DNA of 25,718 nt from Deltaproteobacteria bacterium RBG_13_49_15 (lineage in GTDB: Bacteria > Desulfobacterota > Desulfobacteria > Desulfobacterales > UBA2156). Shown in pieces: positions 16,324-23,845 of the stretch. The notes beneath the pieces are model-generated. The model ran no database searches. It was not told the origin of the DNA and was given only the letters and a program-made list of their open reading frames with translations. The stretch spans positions 22,033 through 47,750 of the forward strand of contig MGQD01000159.1 of NCBI GenBank assembly GCA_001797695.1, in the 5' to 3' direction. The stretch's first letter is position 1. Every line of letters starts with the position of its first letter. A program made the translations under genes and the position numbers.

Positions 16324-16495
16324 TCGTTACCATGGGGTATCCTCCTTTGCGGGCTGTCGGTTGCAGGTTGCTGGTTTGGCGATCACAACCTTGCCTTATT
16401 AAGAAGGATTTTTTCAACTGCCAACTGATTCGCTCAACACACTAAAACCGATTTTGGACAAGTCTGTTGAACTTTATGAAAAGGATTATTTTTTA

Positions 16496-17305
16496 ATGCA
16501 ACCCGGCGATCAAAAGAATAGATTTACTAATATTACTTTTATCAACCATGGAAATTTGAGAAAAAACGGTCTAATGCCACTCTACGCACAACTTGCTGAT
16601 TTAATTCGCTCAGACATCACCAAAGGCAAATTGAAAAAAGGTGACTTACTTCCAACAGAAAAAGAACTTGGACAATTATATGGAGTCAGTCGCATTACAG
16701 TGAGGGGGGCTTTGGGTGTTTTGGCGTACGATGGTCTTATATTCCGAAAAAAAGGCAGAGGCACCATTGTCAAACAGGACAAATTAACTAGACAAGTTCC
16801 TGGCCTTCTGGGAATTCATGAAGAGATCAGAGCGGCCGGAGGAACTCCGCGGACAAAGCTTGTTTCTTTCGCAATTTTGTCCAGCCCTCCTGTCAAAGCA
16901 CAAAAAATCTGTGGAATGGAACGTGGGGAAAAAGTAATAAAGCTTGAAAGAGTTGTCTATTCAGACAATGAAATTCTGGGTCTTTCGGTCGCTTTAATTC
17001 CGCTATGTATTTGGGGAAGAATAGGAATTGACCCTGAACATATTAAAAATAAATCTTTGTATCATCTGCTTGCGAAAGGAGGATTTCAACCATTTGAGGC
17101 TGAGGAAACTATTGAAGTTATTAGGGCAGACAAAGAAAATGCTACACGACTTGACGTTCCCAGAGGATTTCCAGTTTTTTATTTGACCAGGACTGTTTAT
17201 ACAAAAGAAGGAATTTTTGTTGAATGTGGTTTAAATTTATATCGTGCTGATAAATACCAATTCAAAATGCATCACTGGAGAGTTATGGATCCACAACAAA
17301 AGTGA
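16496..17305 (+). CDS. GntR-family transcriptional regulator, HutC subfamily
   Basis: The protein has an N-terminal winged helix (PLYAQLADLIRSDI through SRITVRGALGVL and GRGTIV) and a C-terminal UTRA ligand-binding domain starting near PGLLGIHEEIRAAG. This is the HutC layout, in which sugar phosphates or related metabolites are sensed. The open frame begins with TTG at 16454, but the ATG at 16496 has AAGGA ten bases upstream and gives a 269-residue protein closer to family length. The gene is more A+T-rich than the core genes. It is followed after 61 bases by an orphan permease and may control the divergent ABC operon. Confidence 0.9.
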   Translation: MQPGDQKNRFTNITFINHGNLRKNGLMPLYAQLADLIRSDITKGKLKKGDLLPTEKELGQLYGVSRITVRGALGVLAYDGLIFRKKGRGTIVKQDKLTRQVPGLLGIHEEIRAAGGTPRTKLVSFAILSSPPVKAQKICGMERGEKVIKLERVVYSDNEILGLSVALIPLCIWGRIGIDPEHIKNKSLYHLLAKGGFQPFEAEETIEVIRADKENATRLDVPRGFPVFYLTRTVYTKEGIFVECGLNLYRADKYQFKMHHWRVMDPQQK

Positions 17306-17366
17306 AATAAAAATTTTTAAATTTACTAGTAAAGTAAACCTTTTAGAAATACTGGAATTTTCTGAA

Positions 17367-18182
17367 ATGGATAATAAAAAAGAATTGTTGCGTCCGGTCT
17401 TATTCTATTTTATTGTTGCGGCGATTATAATTTACTTCATTTTCCCAATTCTTTATATGTTTCTAACCTCCATCAAATCCGCTCTCGACATCTGGGCTAT
17501 TCCACCAAAATTATTTATTTTTAAACCAACTTTTAAAACCTGGATCAATCTATTTACTAAAAAACCCATCCTCTATTATCTTTATAACAGTATTGCAGTT
17601 GCCTTTGGCACAACGATAATCTCGATGGTTTTCGGAACGTTAGCAGCCTATGGATTAACCATGTTTCGAATTAAAGGTGCCAATGAAATTTCTCTTTTCA
17701 TCCTTCTTATCCGAGTGATTCCACCTTTCGCAGCAGTAACTCCCATATTCTTGATAATGAAACGCTTTGGATTGCTTGATACACGATTTGGATTAATAAT
17801 TGCACACACGACTTTCAACCTACCATTTGTGGTTTGGATGATGAGAGAATTCATACTATCTCTTCCGGTAGAGATTGAAGAGGCTGGCATGGTTGATGGC
17901 TTAACTCGTCTGCAGGTATTTTATAAATTATTGTTGCCTTTACTTAGGCCCAGCATAATGGCGGTATCTATATTCTGCATCATATTTTCGTGGAGTGAAT
18001 TTCTAATCGCCTTATTACTAACGCAAACTGAAGCAAAAACAATGCCTGTTGCCATTGCGGAATTGCCCTGGCAACAGGCCAGTGCTGCTGGGACTGCGAT
18101 AATAATCCCAGTTCTCTTGTTAGCTATTTTTGTCCAGAAATACTTAATTAGAGGCCTGACTTTTGGCGCGATCAAGGATTGA
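17367..18182 (+). CDS. Orphan carbohydrate ABC permease, MalG type (second copy)
   Basis: This 271-residue membrane protein is a clear paralogue of the permease at 11495-12325. Shared blocks include FGTTIIS.VFGTLAAY, DTRFGLI, FNLPFVVWMMREFI, MVDGLTR, LLPLLRPS and LLTQTEAKTMPV, and both end in a GL.FGA.K tail. The copy lacks about five residues near SEF.TWREVTWEQ. The frame extends to 17244, but the ATG at 17367 gives the family N-terminus and avoids overlap with GntR. No matching MalF, binding protein or ATPase lies beside it. It is either the rest of a second lost operon or a spare permease for the other transporter. Confidence 0.88.
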   Translation: MDNKKELLRPVLFYFIVAAIIIYFIFPILYMFLTSIKSALDIWAIPPKLFIFKPTFKTWINLFTKKPILYYLYNSIAVAFGTTIISMVFGTLAAYGLTMFRIKGANEISLFILLIRVIPPFAAVTPIFLIMKRFGLLDTRFGLIIAHTTFNLPFVVWMMREFILSLPVEIEEAGMVDGLTRLQVFYKLLLPLLRPSIMAVSIFCIIFSWSEFLIALLLTQTEAKTMPVAIAELPWQQASAAGTAIIIPVLLLAIFVQKYLIRGLTFGAIKD

Positions 18183-18257
18183 GATCATTACAAAATCATA
18201 GCAGGGCACATGAAATCTCGAAGATAAAAATTTGTGCCTCACATTCAAGATCTCAGC

Positions 18258-18368
18258 ATGCGTTTTATCGTAAAGCATTTAGAGCTTCACCGTAACACGG
18301 TTAAAAATTGCATCCTGGGTAAGCCCCCTTGGATATTTTCTTTTGTCATCGAAGCGCCTTTCTCCTGA
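18258..18368 (+). CDS. Short open frame, possible helix-turn-helix remnant
   Basis: The 36-codon frame contains IVKHLELHRNTVKN, which looks like the helix-turn-helix of some transposases or recombinases. No ribosome binding site is seen, and the stretch lies between an intact gene and a pseudogene. It is probably a remnant; the coding call is weak. Confidence 0.2.
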   Translation: MRFIVKHLELHRNTVKNCILGKPPWIFSFVIEAPFS

Positions 18369-18396
18369 ATTAGCCTCCGGTTAGGAAGTCTCCCGA

Positions 18397-18864
18397 CCGG
18401 AGGAAACGAATCCCCAGGAAATGGCTGTCCTCATCTATACGGGCGGCACGACCGGAGAACCCAAAGGCGCGTAACTCGCTCACTACAACCTGGTTTCCAA
18501 TGCCACCGCAACAATGTCTGTGCCAAGAGTCAAGAGGCCAAGGATATCCTGGCCTCTGTCATGCCCTTATTCCACAGCTACGGCCTCACCGTCGGCATGA
18601 ACACCACAAAGTGAAGGAAGCCGCGGTGATTGGGTTGCCCGATGAGAAGAGGGGCGAGACGGTCAAGGTGTTTATCGTGCTGAAGGAGGAGCAACCCGTA
18701 ACGGCGGAGGAGATCATGATTTTTTACCGCGAGAGGATGGCTTCCTACAAAGCTCCCGCGTAGTGGGGTTCAGAGGGGATCTGCCCAAATCCCTGATTGG
18801 AAAAATGCTGCGAAGAGTGCTTCGAAAAGAAGAAACCCGTAATAAGGATAGCGGTGCGGCGTAA
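18397..18864 (+). pseudogene. Acyl-CoA ligase (AMP-forming) pseudogene
   Basis: Pieces of a long-chain acyl-CoA synthetase lie in three frames. The AMP-binding P-loop reads YTGGTTGEPKGA (from 18436), immediately followed by a TAA codon. Then comes ILASVMPLFHSYGLTVGMN in a shifted frame. The C-terminal part, with AAVIGLPDEKRGETVKVFIV and LPKSLIGKMLRR, follows after a large deletion of the middle and another shift near 18763. The catalytic lysine motif region (PKSLIGK) is still visible. The gene is certainly dead. It belongs to fatty-acid metabolism, not to the sugar genes around it. Confidence 0.8.
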
Positions 18865-18925
18865 TCGTTTCCATTCCGGCAGGGATCTGACGATCGTCAA
18901 TTGATACGGCAACAGGAGAAAATTG

Positions 18926-19294
18926 ATGAGACCCATACAGCTGGACATTGTGGCTCATGTGATCACGCATTTCGATCACTTACCCCACTGTGAGATCCTC
19001 TTCGGTGAAGCGAGGCTTGACCAAAAGTTCCATCAGCGAGAGATGGACGAGTATCCTCCGGACTTAAAAGAGGAGTATTTGTAACTATCCGACTGGATCC
19101 GTGATCTGGTTCTACTTTATAAACACCGTCTTCTCATCAAACTCATCGACGCCCAATCCATTTTGGGAGTCAATAAATCCATGCGTCACTGGGTTCGAAA
19201 ATATCCCACCTTTATTGTCGAGGGGCGGGAGACTTACAAGGGTTGGTATAAGAAGCGGCTCGAAAGCCTTCTGGTTAAGTTCGGCTTGACATAG
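18926..19294 (+). pseudogene. Thioredoxin-fold-like protein, broken by a nonsense codon
   Basis: An ATG at 18926 starts a 122-codon frame that is continuous except for one TAA at 19082. The first half reads like a small redox protein, with DIVAHVITHFDHLPHCE where a CxxC motif would be expected; here the first cysteine position is leucine. The second half has RKYPTFIVEGRETYKGW, like the strand-and-turn end of glutaredoxin folds. I associate similar proteins with the neighbourhood of acyl-CoA ligase genes in anaerobes, but only from memory. Readthrough cannot be excluded, but decay is more likely next to the dead ligase. Confidence 0.55.
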
Positions 19295-19345
19295 ATGCCG
19301 CTTCGCAGGTCGGCAAAATTCGTGGTTATCTATTCTGAGGTGGAG

Positions 19346-19374
19346 TTGACATATAAAAAAGAACAGTTTATACG
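19346..19374 (+). promoter_or_regulatory. Promoter of the aldolase-dehydrogenase gene, with LacI-like half site
   Basis: TTGACA (19346-19351) is followed after 17 bases by TATACG (19369-19374). The -10 box runs into ACGTTTACA (19372-19380), half of a LacI-type operator. The same nine bases occur at 7194-7202 before the lsrF-like gene. A LacI-family gene, now truncated, lies downstream at 21670. Confidence 0.6.
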
Positions 19375-19432
19375 TTTACATATATTCAGGTTACTTGAGA
19401 TTTTTATCAAACGCTTAACAAGGACTATTTTT

Positions 19433-19495
19433 ATGAAATACCGAATACAGAAATTAATAAAAAAAGGGTATTTTTATGAAAAGCTTGTGGAATGA
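19433..19495 (+). CDS. Possible 20-residue leader peptide overlapping the next start
   Basis: A 20-codon frame starts at an ATG preceded by AAGGACTATTTTT and ends inside the next gene. Its stop overlaps the first codons of the aldolase-dehydrogenase gene. The region before each ATG is nearly duplicated (AAGGACTATTTTTATGAAA and AAAGGGTATTTTTATGAAA). Seven of 20 residues are basic. It may be translated and coupled, or simply be the trace of a local duplication. Confidence 0.3.
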   Translation: MKYRIQKLIKKGYFYEKLVE

Positions 19496-21446
19496 CGGCG
19501 AATGTAGTGCATTCGTCAAGGATTCATTGAAACTCATTGTTTACTCGACTCGATTACTAGGACGTGCGCCTGAATTGGTTCTTCACGGCGGCGGGAATTC
19601 GTCTGTCAAGACCAAAATTAACAATATTTTTGGTGATGTTGAAGATATCATTTATATCAAAGGTAGCGGCTACGATATGGAGACCGTCGAGGAGGAAGGC
19701 TTCGCACCTGCCCGCTTAGACATTCTCAAACGCATGGCAGGCCTGGATCAACTGTCGGATGCAGACATGGTCGATTTAGTACGAGCATCAATGATTAATC
19801 AAAAGGCACCCAATCCTTCATTGGAAGCTATCCTCCATGCGGTCATTCCGTTTAAATATATATTCCATACCCATTCGGATGCTGTAGTAACTCTCACAAA
19901 CAACAGAAGATGCCGAGAATTGATCAAAGAAGTTTATGGACCTGCCGTTGTTTTAGCGCCTTATTACAAGCCGGGATTTATGCTTTCAAAAGCAGTTTAT
20001 GAATTAACCAAGGAAGTGGATTTCTTCAAAATTGAAGGCCTGATTATAGAAAACCATGGTGTCTTTACCTGGAGTGATAACTGCAAAATTGCCTATGAAA
20101 AAATGATACGGATTTGCACGCAAGCCGAAGAATTCCTTAAAGACCAAGGAGCCCTTGACTCTCTTGCTAAAATGAATCCTCAAGAAAATTTGAGCAAACT
20201 TGTTCAACTTCGATTGGCGGTATCCAAAGCCGGAGGAGAGGCGATGGTAGCTCTTCTCGACAGGAGCTCTGATGCATGCGGTTTTGCTGGGTTGTCAAAC
20301 CTGAGCGACATTACCAATAGTTGCTGTATTACCCCGGATCATGCCATCCGCACCAAGCCCAGCCCTGCTATCATTAGTGAAGATGTTTTTCAGTCAGTGA
20401 AAGAATTCGTAAATGCGTACAACAATTATTTTGAGCGGCACGACGATGGCGAGATGGTGCAATTAGACCCTGCTCCGCGATGGGCGGTTTGGCCGAATTA
20501 TGGCATGGTCTCGTTTGGCCGCAATCTTAAGGAAGCCAGGGTGGTTTTTGATATTGCACAGCATACCATGAAAGCTATCCAGTGGGGCGAAGCGCTGGGC
20601 GGTTGGAAACCGCTCTCCGAAGACCATATTTTCGATATGGAATATTGGGAGTTGCAGCAAGCTAAGCTGAAGAAGACGACGGCTGATCCGGAATTTCAGG
20701 GAAAGATCGTGCTGGTTACCGGTGCTGCAAGCGGCATTGGTTTTGCTTGCGCTCAGGAATTCAATAAGAGGGGTGCGGCTGTAGTTGGTGTAGATTTGAG
20801 TCCAAAAATTACCGAAACATTCAACGGAGCAGATCAGCTGGGTCTTGTCTGCGACGTAACCGACTATAATGAAATGCAAGATGTGGTAAATAAAACCGTC
20901 CGAAGTTTCGGCGGACTGGATATACTGGTACTTAACGCCGGCATCTTCCCTCCGAGTATGCGAATTGAAGACATGAATTCAAGCTTTTGGAATAAGGCCC
21001 TCGAAATCAACCTGACCAGCCAGCAGCGCCTTTTACAAATGGCTATTCCTTATCTGCGCTATGGGATCAATCCGGGAGTAATCATTATTGCGTCTAAAAA
21101 CGTTCCAGCGCCCGGGCCGGGTGCAGCGGCCTATTCCGTCACCAAGGCGGGATTGGTCCAACTGGCTCGAGTGGCTGCACTGGAGCTTGCGGGATATGGC
21201 ATCCGCGTTAATATGTGCCATCCTGACGCCGTGTATGACACCGGTATTTGGACCGAAGAGGTTTTGAAAAATAGATCTGCACATTACGGTTTGACAGTTC
21301 AAGAGTATAAAACCAAAAATCTATTGAAAACAGAGTTGAGGTCGAAAGACATAGCTGAGCTGGTATGCGCTATGGCCGGGGCTCCTTTTGCTAAAACAAC
21401 AGGGGCACAGGTGCCAATTGACGGCGGCAGTGACCGCGTTATTTAA
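19476..21446 (+). CDS. Bifunctional class II aldolase / short-chain dehydrogenase (RhaD-like fusion)
   Basis: The 656-residue cytoplasmic fusion has two domains. Residues 1 to about 400 form a class II aldolase/adducin domain, with HGGGNSS (37-43), the zinc motif HTHSD (131-135) and ENHG (192-195). Residues about 405-656 form a short-chain dehydrogenase, with TGAASGIG (415-422), NAG (487-489) and Tyr553-x3-Lys557. In rhizobia, fusions of this kind split rhamnulose-1-phosphate and oxidise the lactaldehyde. No rhamnose isomerase is present here, so another deoxy-ketose or tetrulose/pentulose phosphate is possible. AAAGGG lies seven bases before the ATG. A catalytic serine position is Ser540. 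Confidence 0.9.
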   Translation: MKSLWNDGECSAFVKDSLKLIVYSTRLLGRAPELVLHGGGNSSVKTKINNIFGDVEDIIYIKGSGYDMETVEEEGFAPARLDILKRMAGLDQLSDADMVDLVRASMINQKAPNPSLEAILHAVIPFKYIFHTHSDAVVTLTNNRRCRELIKEVYGPAVVLAPYYKPGFMLSKAVYELTKEVDFFKIEGLIIENHGVFTWSDNCKIAYEKMIRICTQAEEFLKDQGALDSLAKMNPQENLSKLVQLRLAVSKAGGEAMVALLDRSSDACGFAGLSNLSDITNSCCITPDHAIRTKPSPAIISEDVFQSVKEFVNAYNNYFERHDDGEMVQLDPAPRWAVWPNYGMVSFGRNLKEARVVFDIAQHTMKAIQWGEALGGWKPLSEDHIFDMEYWELQQAKLKKTTADPEFQGKIVLVTGAASGIGFACAQEFNKRGAAVVGVDLSPKITETFNGADQLGLVCDVTDYNEMQDVVNKTVRSFGGLDILVLNAGIFPPSMRIEDMNSSFWNKALEINLTSQQRLLQMAIPYLRYGINPGVIIIASKNVPAPGPGAAAYSVTKAGLVQLARVAALELAGYGIRVNMCHPDAVYDTGIWTEEVLKNRSAHYGLTVQEYKTKNLLKTELRSKDIAELVCAMAGAPFAKTTGAQVPIDGGSDRVI

Positions 21447-21507
21447 AACTAAAATGAGTTGAGAGACTGCTGTGCGTTACCAATTTTGGCTGTAATGATT
21501 TGAAATA

Positions 21508-21523
21508 AGTCAAACAATTGACT
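21508..21523. promoter_or_regulatory. Inverted repeat upstream of the LacI-type gene
   Basis: AGTCAA (21508-21513) and TTGACT (21518-21523) flank ACAA. The right arm could also be a -35 box, followed after 19 bases by TATATA, a spacing longer than ideal. It is the only symmetric site seen in this 223-base gap. Confidence 0.35.
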
Positions 21524-21669
21524 AGGCTGGAATATGATGCAATATATATTTTATCCAATACAGACTGAAAAATAGGGGTTTGATTTTACAAACTTAAATT
21601 GCATAAGTGGTTTATAAAAAAGCTCGATAGAGAAGAATAGACAAGGCAAAGGGTAATAAACGTAAAATC

Positions 21670-22194
21670 ATGGTTACTCAACGAGAAGTTGCAAAAAAAG
21701 CGAGAGTTTCTATAGCCACTGTTTCTCGGTATATCAATAAAGTCGGCTATGTCAGTCCTGAAGTAAAATCAAGAATCAAAAAAGCCATCAAGGAACTGAA
21801 TTATATACCTAATCTGGTGGCTCGCAGTTTGAAGCTCAAAAGCACCGAAATAATCGGGATGATTTTCCCTGATATTGAAAATCCTTTTTTCATCAGTCTA
21901 ATTAAAGGTGCGGAAGAAACTGCTCGCAAACACAATTACAACATTATGCTCTGCAATTCCGAAAATAAGCCGGAGAAGGAACAAAAACATTTAGAGATGC
22001 TCAAATCCAGATTAGTAGGTGGTATGATCATCATCCCTTCGATGTCTTTTAAGCGGGCACTATATGAATCACTCAATAATGAAAATGTTGTCTTCGTCGA
22101 TCGAAGCGCCGGCCTTGAAAATGAAGTTTGCCTGAAACTCGACAATAGAAAAGGCGTGGCTATTGCCATTGATTATCTATCCGCGCGACTTTAG
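21670..22194 (+). pseudogene. LacI-family transcriptional regulator, truncated by an IS256 remnant
   Basis: The first 170 residues are a normal LacI/GalR regulator: a helix-turn-helix (QREVAKKARVSIATVSRYIN), the hinge helix region (NLVARSLK), and the first half of the sugar-binding domain (GMIFPDIENPFFISLIKGAE). Family members are about 330-340 residues; this one stops at 174. Around 22175 the sequence changes from the regulator's AIDYL strand into IS256 transposase sequence and meets a TAG. DNA binding might survive, but effector binding and normal dimer contacts should be lost, so I call it a pseudogene. Confidence 0.85.
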
Positions 22195-22550
22195 GGGTGA
22201 TGGACGGCTTGCCGGGGCTGGAGAGGACCTTCAAGGAAGAATTCCCGAAAGCCAAAATCCGACGGTGCCGGATCCATGTGGCCCGCAATGTTCTGGCCAA
22301 GGTGCCGCGGATGTTGAAAAAGCTCATTGGCGACGAGATCAGATCCATCTTCTATGCGTCATCCAAGCGCAAAGCCCTGGGGTTCTTTCAGAAATTCAAA
22401 CGCTGATGGGAAGAGCAGCTTCCTTCTGCGGTCAAGTGCCTGGAGAACTCCTTGTAGGCTTGTCTTACCTATCTGTAGTTTCCTGAAGAGCAATGGTATC
22501 ACCGCCGGCAGTAAAAGTCCGCTAATCACCGAAATAAAATGTCCCTCTGG
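22182..22550 (+). pseudogene. IS256-family transposase remnant, C-terminal part
   Basis: The frame entering at about 22182 reads LGVMDGLPGLERTFKEEF, then CRIHVARNVLAKVPR and SIFYASSKRKALGFFQKF, all typical of the C-terminal half of IS256 transposases. A TGA at 22404 and several later TAG/TAA codons interrupt recognisable continuation (LPSAVKCLENSL, FPEEQW). The sequence then decays into the right island border. It lies on the same strand as the N-terminal remnant at 9612. The middle of the transposase is present in neither. Confidence 0.8.
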
Positions 22551-22586
22551 TTGAACCAACTGGGCTATACCTTAAGGAACCCCCCC

Positions 22587-22711
22587 ATGCAAATGATGGT
22601 TTACCCGCCCCCAGCGGGATAGATGATAAGTTGGCGAAGATTCGTCCGACTCCTGCGGAGGCGGGTTAATCCTCTGATTGCGCAGAGATCCGTTTTGTAT
22701 ATTGTGTTTAA
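22587..22711. repeat. Right copy of island-flanking direct repeat, interrupted
   Basis: ATGCAAATGATG (22587-22598) and the 41-base block 22671-22711 correspond in order to the left copy at 5953-6011. Between them about 70 bases have been added, mostly a palindromic element. The copy lies immediately after the IS256 remnant and runs into the ispG promoter. Confidence 0.85.
22603..22666. repeat. REP-like palindromic element inside the right repeat
   Basis: Arms ACCCGCC (22603-22609) and GGCGGGT (22660-22666) are perfect complements, with further partial pairing inward (CAGCGGGA against TCCTGCGG). TTA flanks both sides, as might a short target duplication. The left copy of the surrounding repeat lacks this element, so it is an insertion. 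Only one copy was seen in the window. Confidence 0.6.
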
Positions 22712-22730
22712 CGTCAAACTCTTTTATAGT
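22702..22730 (+). promoter_or_regulatory. Sigma-70-type promoter of ispG-proS
   Basis: TTGTGT (22702-22707) is followed after 17 bases by TATAGT (22725-22730), about 30 bases before the ispG start. The -35 box lies in the flanking repeat and the -10 box just outside it. Confidence 0.55.
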
Positions 22731-22759
22731 AGGACACAACGAAGAGGAATATCGAGTTA

Positions 22760-23845
22760 ATGCCCTTTGTCATTCACCGGAGACAAACACGTCAGATTTC
22801 CATTGGACCCGTCAAGGTCGGAGGACTTGCCCCGATTTCCGTTCAATCCATGACAAACACGCCAACTCAGAATATCTCTTCCACGGTCGCCCAAATCAAG
22901 CGCCTGGAAGAGGCCGGTTGCGAAATTGTCCGGGTTGCGGTTCCGGATCAGGAAGCGGCAAGGGCGATCCGCGCCATAAAAAGTCAGATATCCATCCCTT
23001 TGGTTGCCGATATCCATTTTGACCATCGGCTGGCCATCGCCTCGGCGGAATCAGGCGCCGACGGGCTTCGCCTCAACCCTGGAAACATCGGGGGGAAAAA
23101 AAAGGTGGCTTCCGTCGTGGCTTGCGCCAAAGAGCGCCGCATCCCAATACGGATCGGCATTAATTCAGGCTCCCTTGAAAAAGAGATTGTTCGGAAACAT
23201 CATGGAGTGACCCCTGAAGGGATGGTTGAGAGCGCCATGCGGCATATCGAAATGCTGCAGGATCTTGACTTTCACAGCATCAAGGTCTCTCTTAAGGCAT
23301 CCGATGTGCCCCGCACAGTGGAAGCCTATCGGCTCCTTGCCGAAAAAACAGATCTCCCTCTCCATGTCGGCATTACAGAAGCCGGCACCCTCTATTCAGG
23401 GATGGTGAAATCGGCCATCGGTATTGGGATGCTTCTTGCCGAAGGGATCGGCGACACTATCCGGGTTTCCTTAACCCGGGACCCGGCGGACGAGATCCGT
23501 GTGGGGTATGAAATTTTAAAAGCGCTCAATATCCGGCGGCATGGACCGGAAATCATTTCCTGCCCGACCTGCGGACGCTGCAATATCGATCTCTTCGGGA
23601 TTGTGGATCAGATTGAAAAAGCCCTGATCACAAAACCGCTTCCCATTAAACTGGCCATCATGGGTTGTGTCGTCAACGGACCCGGTGAAGCAAAGGAGGC
23701 CGATATCGGGATTGCCGGAGGAGATGGGACCGGCATCCTTTTTAGAAAGGGGAAAGTGGTGAAAAAGTTCCCCCAGGACCGGCTGGTGGATGTTCTTTTG
23801 CAGGAAGTTGAGAAACTTGAAGGAAAACTAAAAGGAGACGCATGA
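22760..23845 (+). CDS. ispG: 4-hydroxy-3-methylbut-2-en-1-yl diphosphate synthase (flavodoxin)
   Basis: IspG converts methylerythritol cyclodiphosphate to HMBPP, the penultimate step of the MEP isoprenoid pathway, using a [4Fe-4S] cluster. The 361-residue bacterial form is complete. It has a TIM-barrel N-terminal domain (SVQSMTNTPTQN, VADIHFDHRLA) and the cluster ligands Cys268, Cys271 and Cys303 with Glu310 (CPTCGRC and MGCVVNGPGE). AAGAGG lies 12 bases before the ATG. The stop overlaps the proS start (ATGA), indicating coupling. Confidence 0.97.
   Translation: MPFVIHRRQTRQISIGPVKVGGLAPISVQSMTNTPTQNISSTVAQIKRLEEAGCEIVRVAVPDQEAARAIRAIKSQISIPLVADIHFDHRLAIASAESGADGLRLNPGNIGGKKKVASVVACAKERRIPIRIGINSGSLEKEIVRKHHGVTPEGMVESAMRHIEMLQDLDFHSIKVSLKASDVPRTVEAYRLLAEKTDLPLHVGITEAGTLYSGMVKSAIGIGMLLAEGIGDTIRVSLTRDPADEIRVGYEILKALNIRRHGPEIISCPTCGRCNIDLFGIVDQIEKALITKPLPIKLAIMGCVVNGPGEAKEADIGIAGGDGTGILFRKGKVVKKFPQDRLVDVLLQEVEKLEGKLKGDA

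Noticed and set aside
16156..16428. 90-residue + frame with a hydrophobic middle
   Set aside because: It is the shadow of the IS630 transposase remnant on the other strand.
16454..16495. TTG start of the GntR regulator at 16454
   Set aside because: No ribosome binding site precedes it and the added 14 residues are not typical; ATG 16496 has AAGGA upstream.
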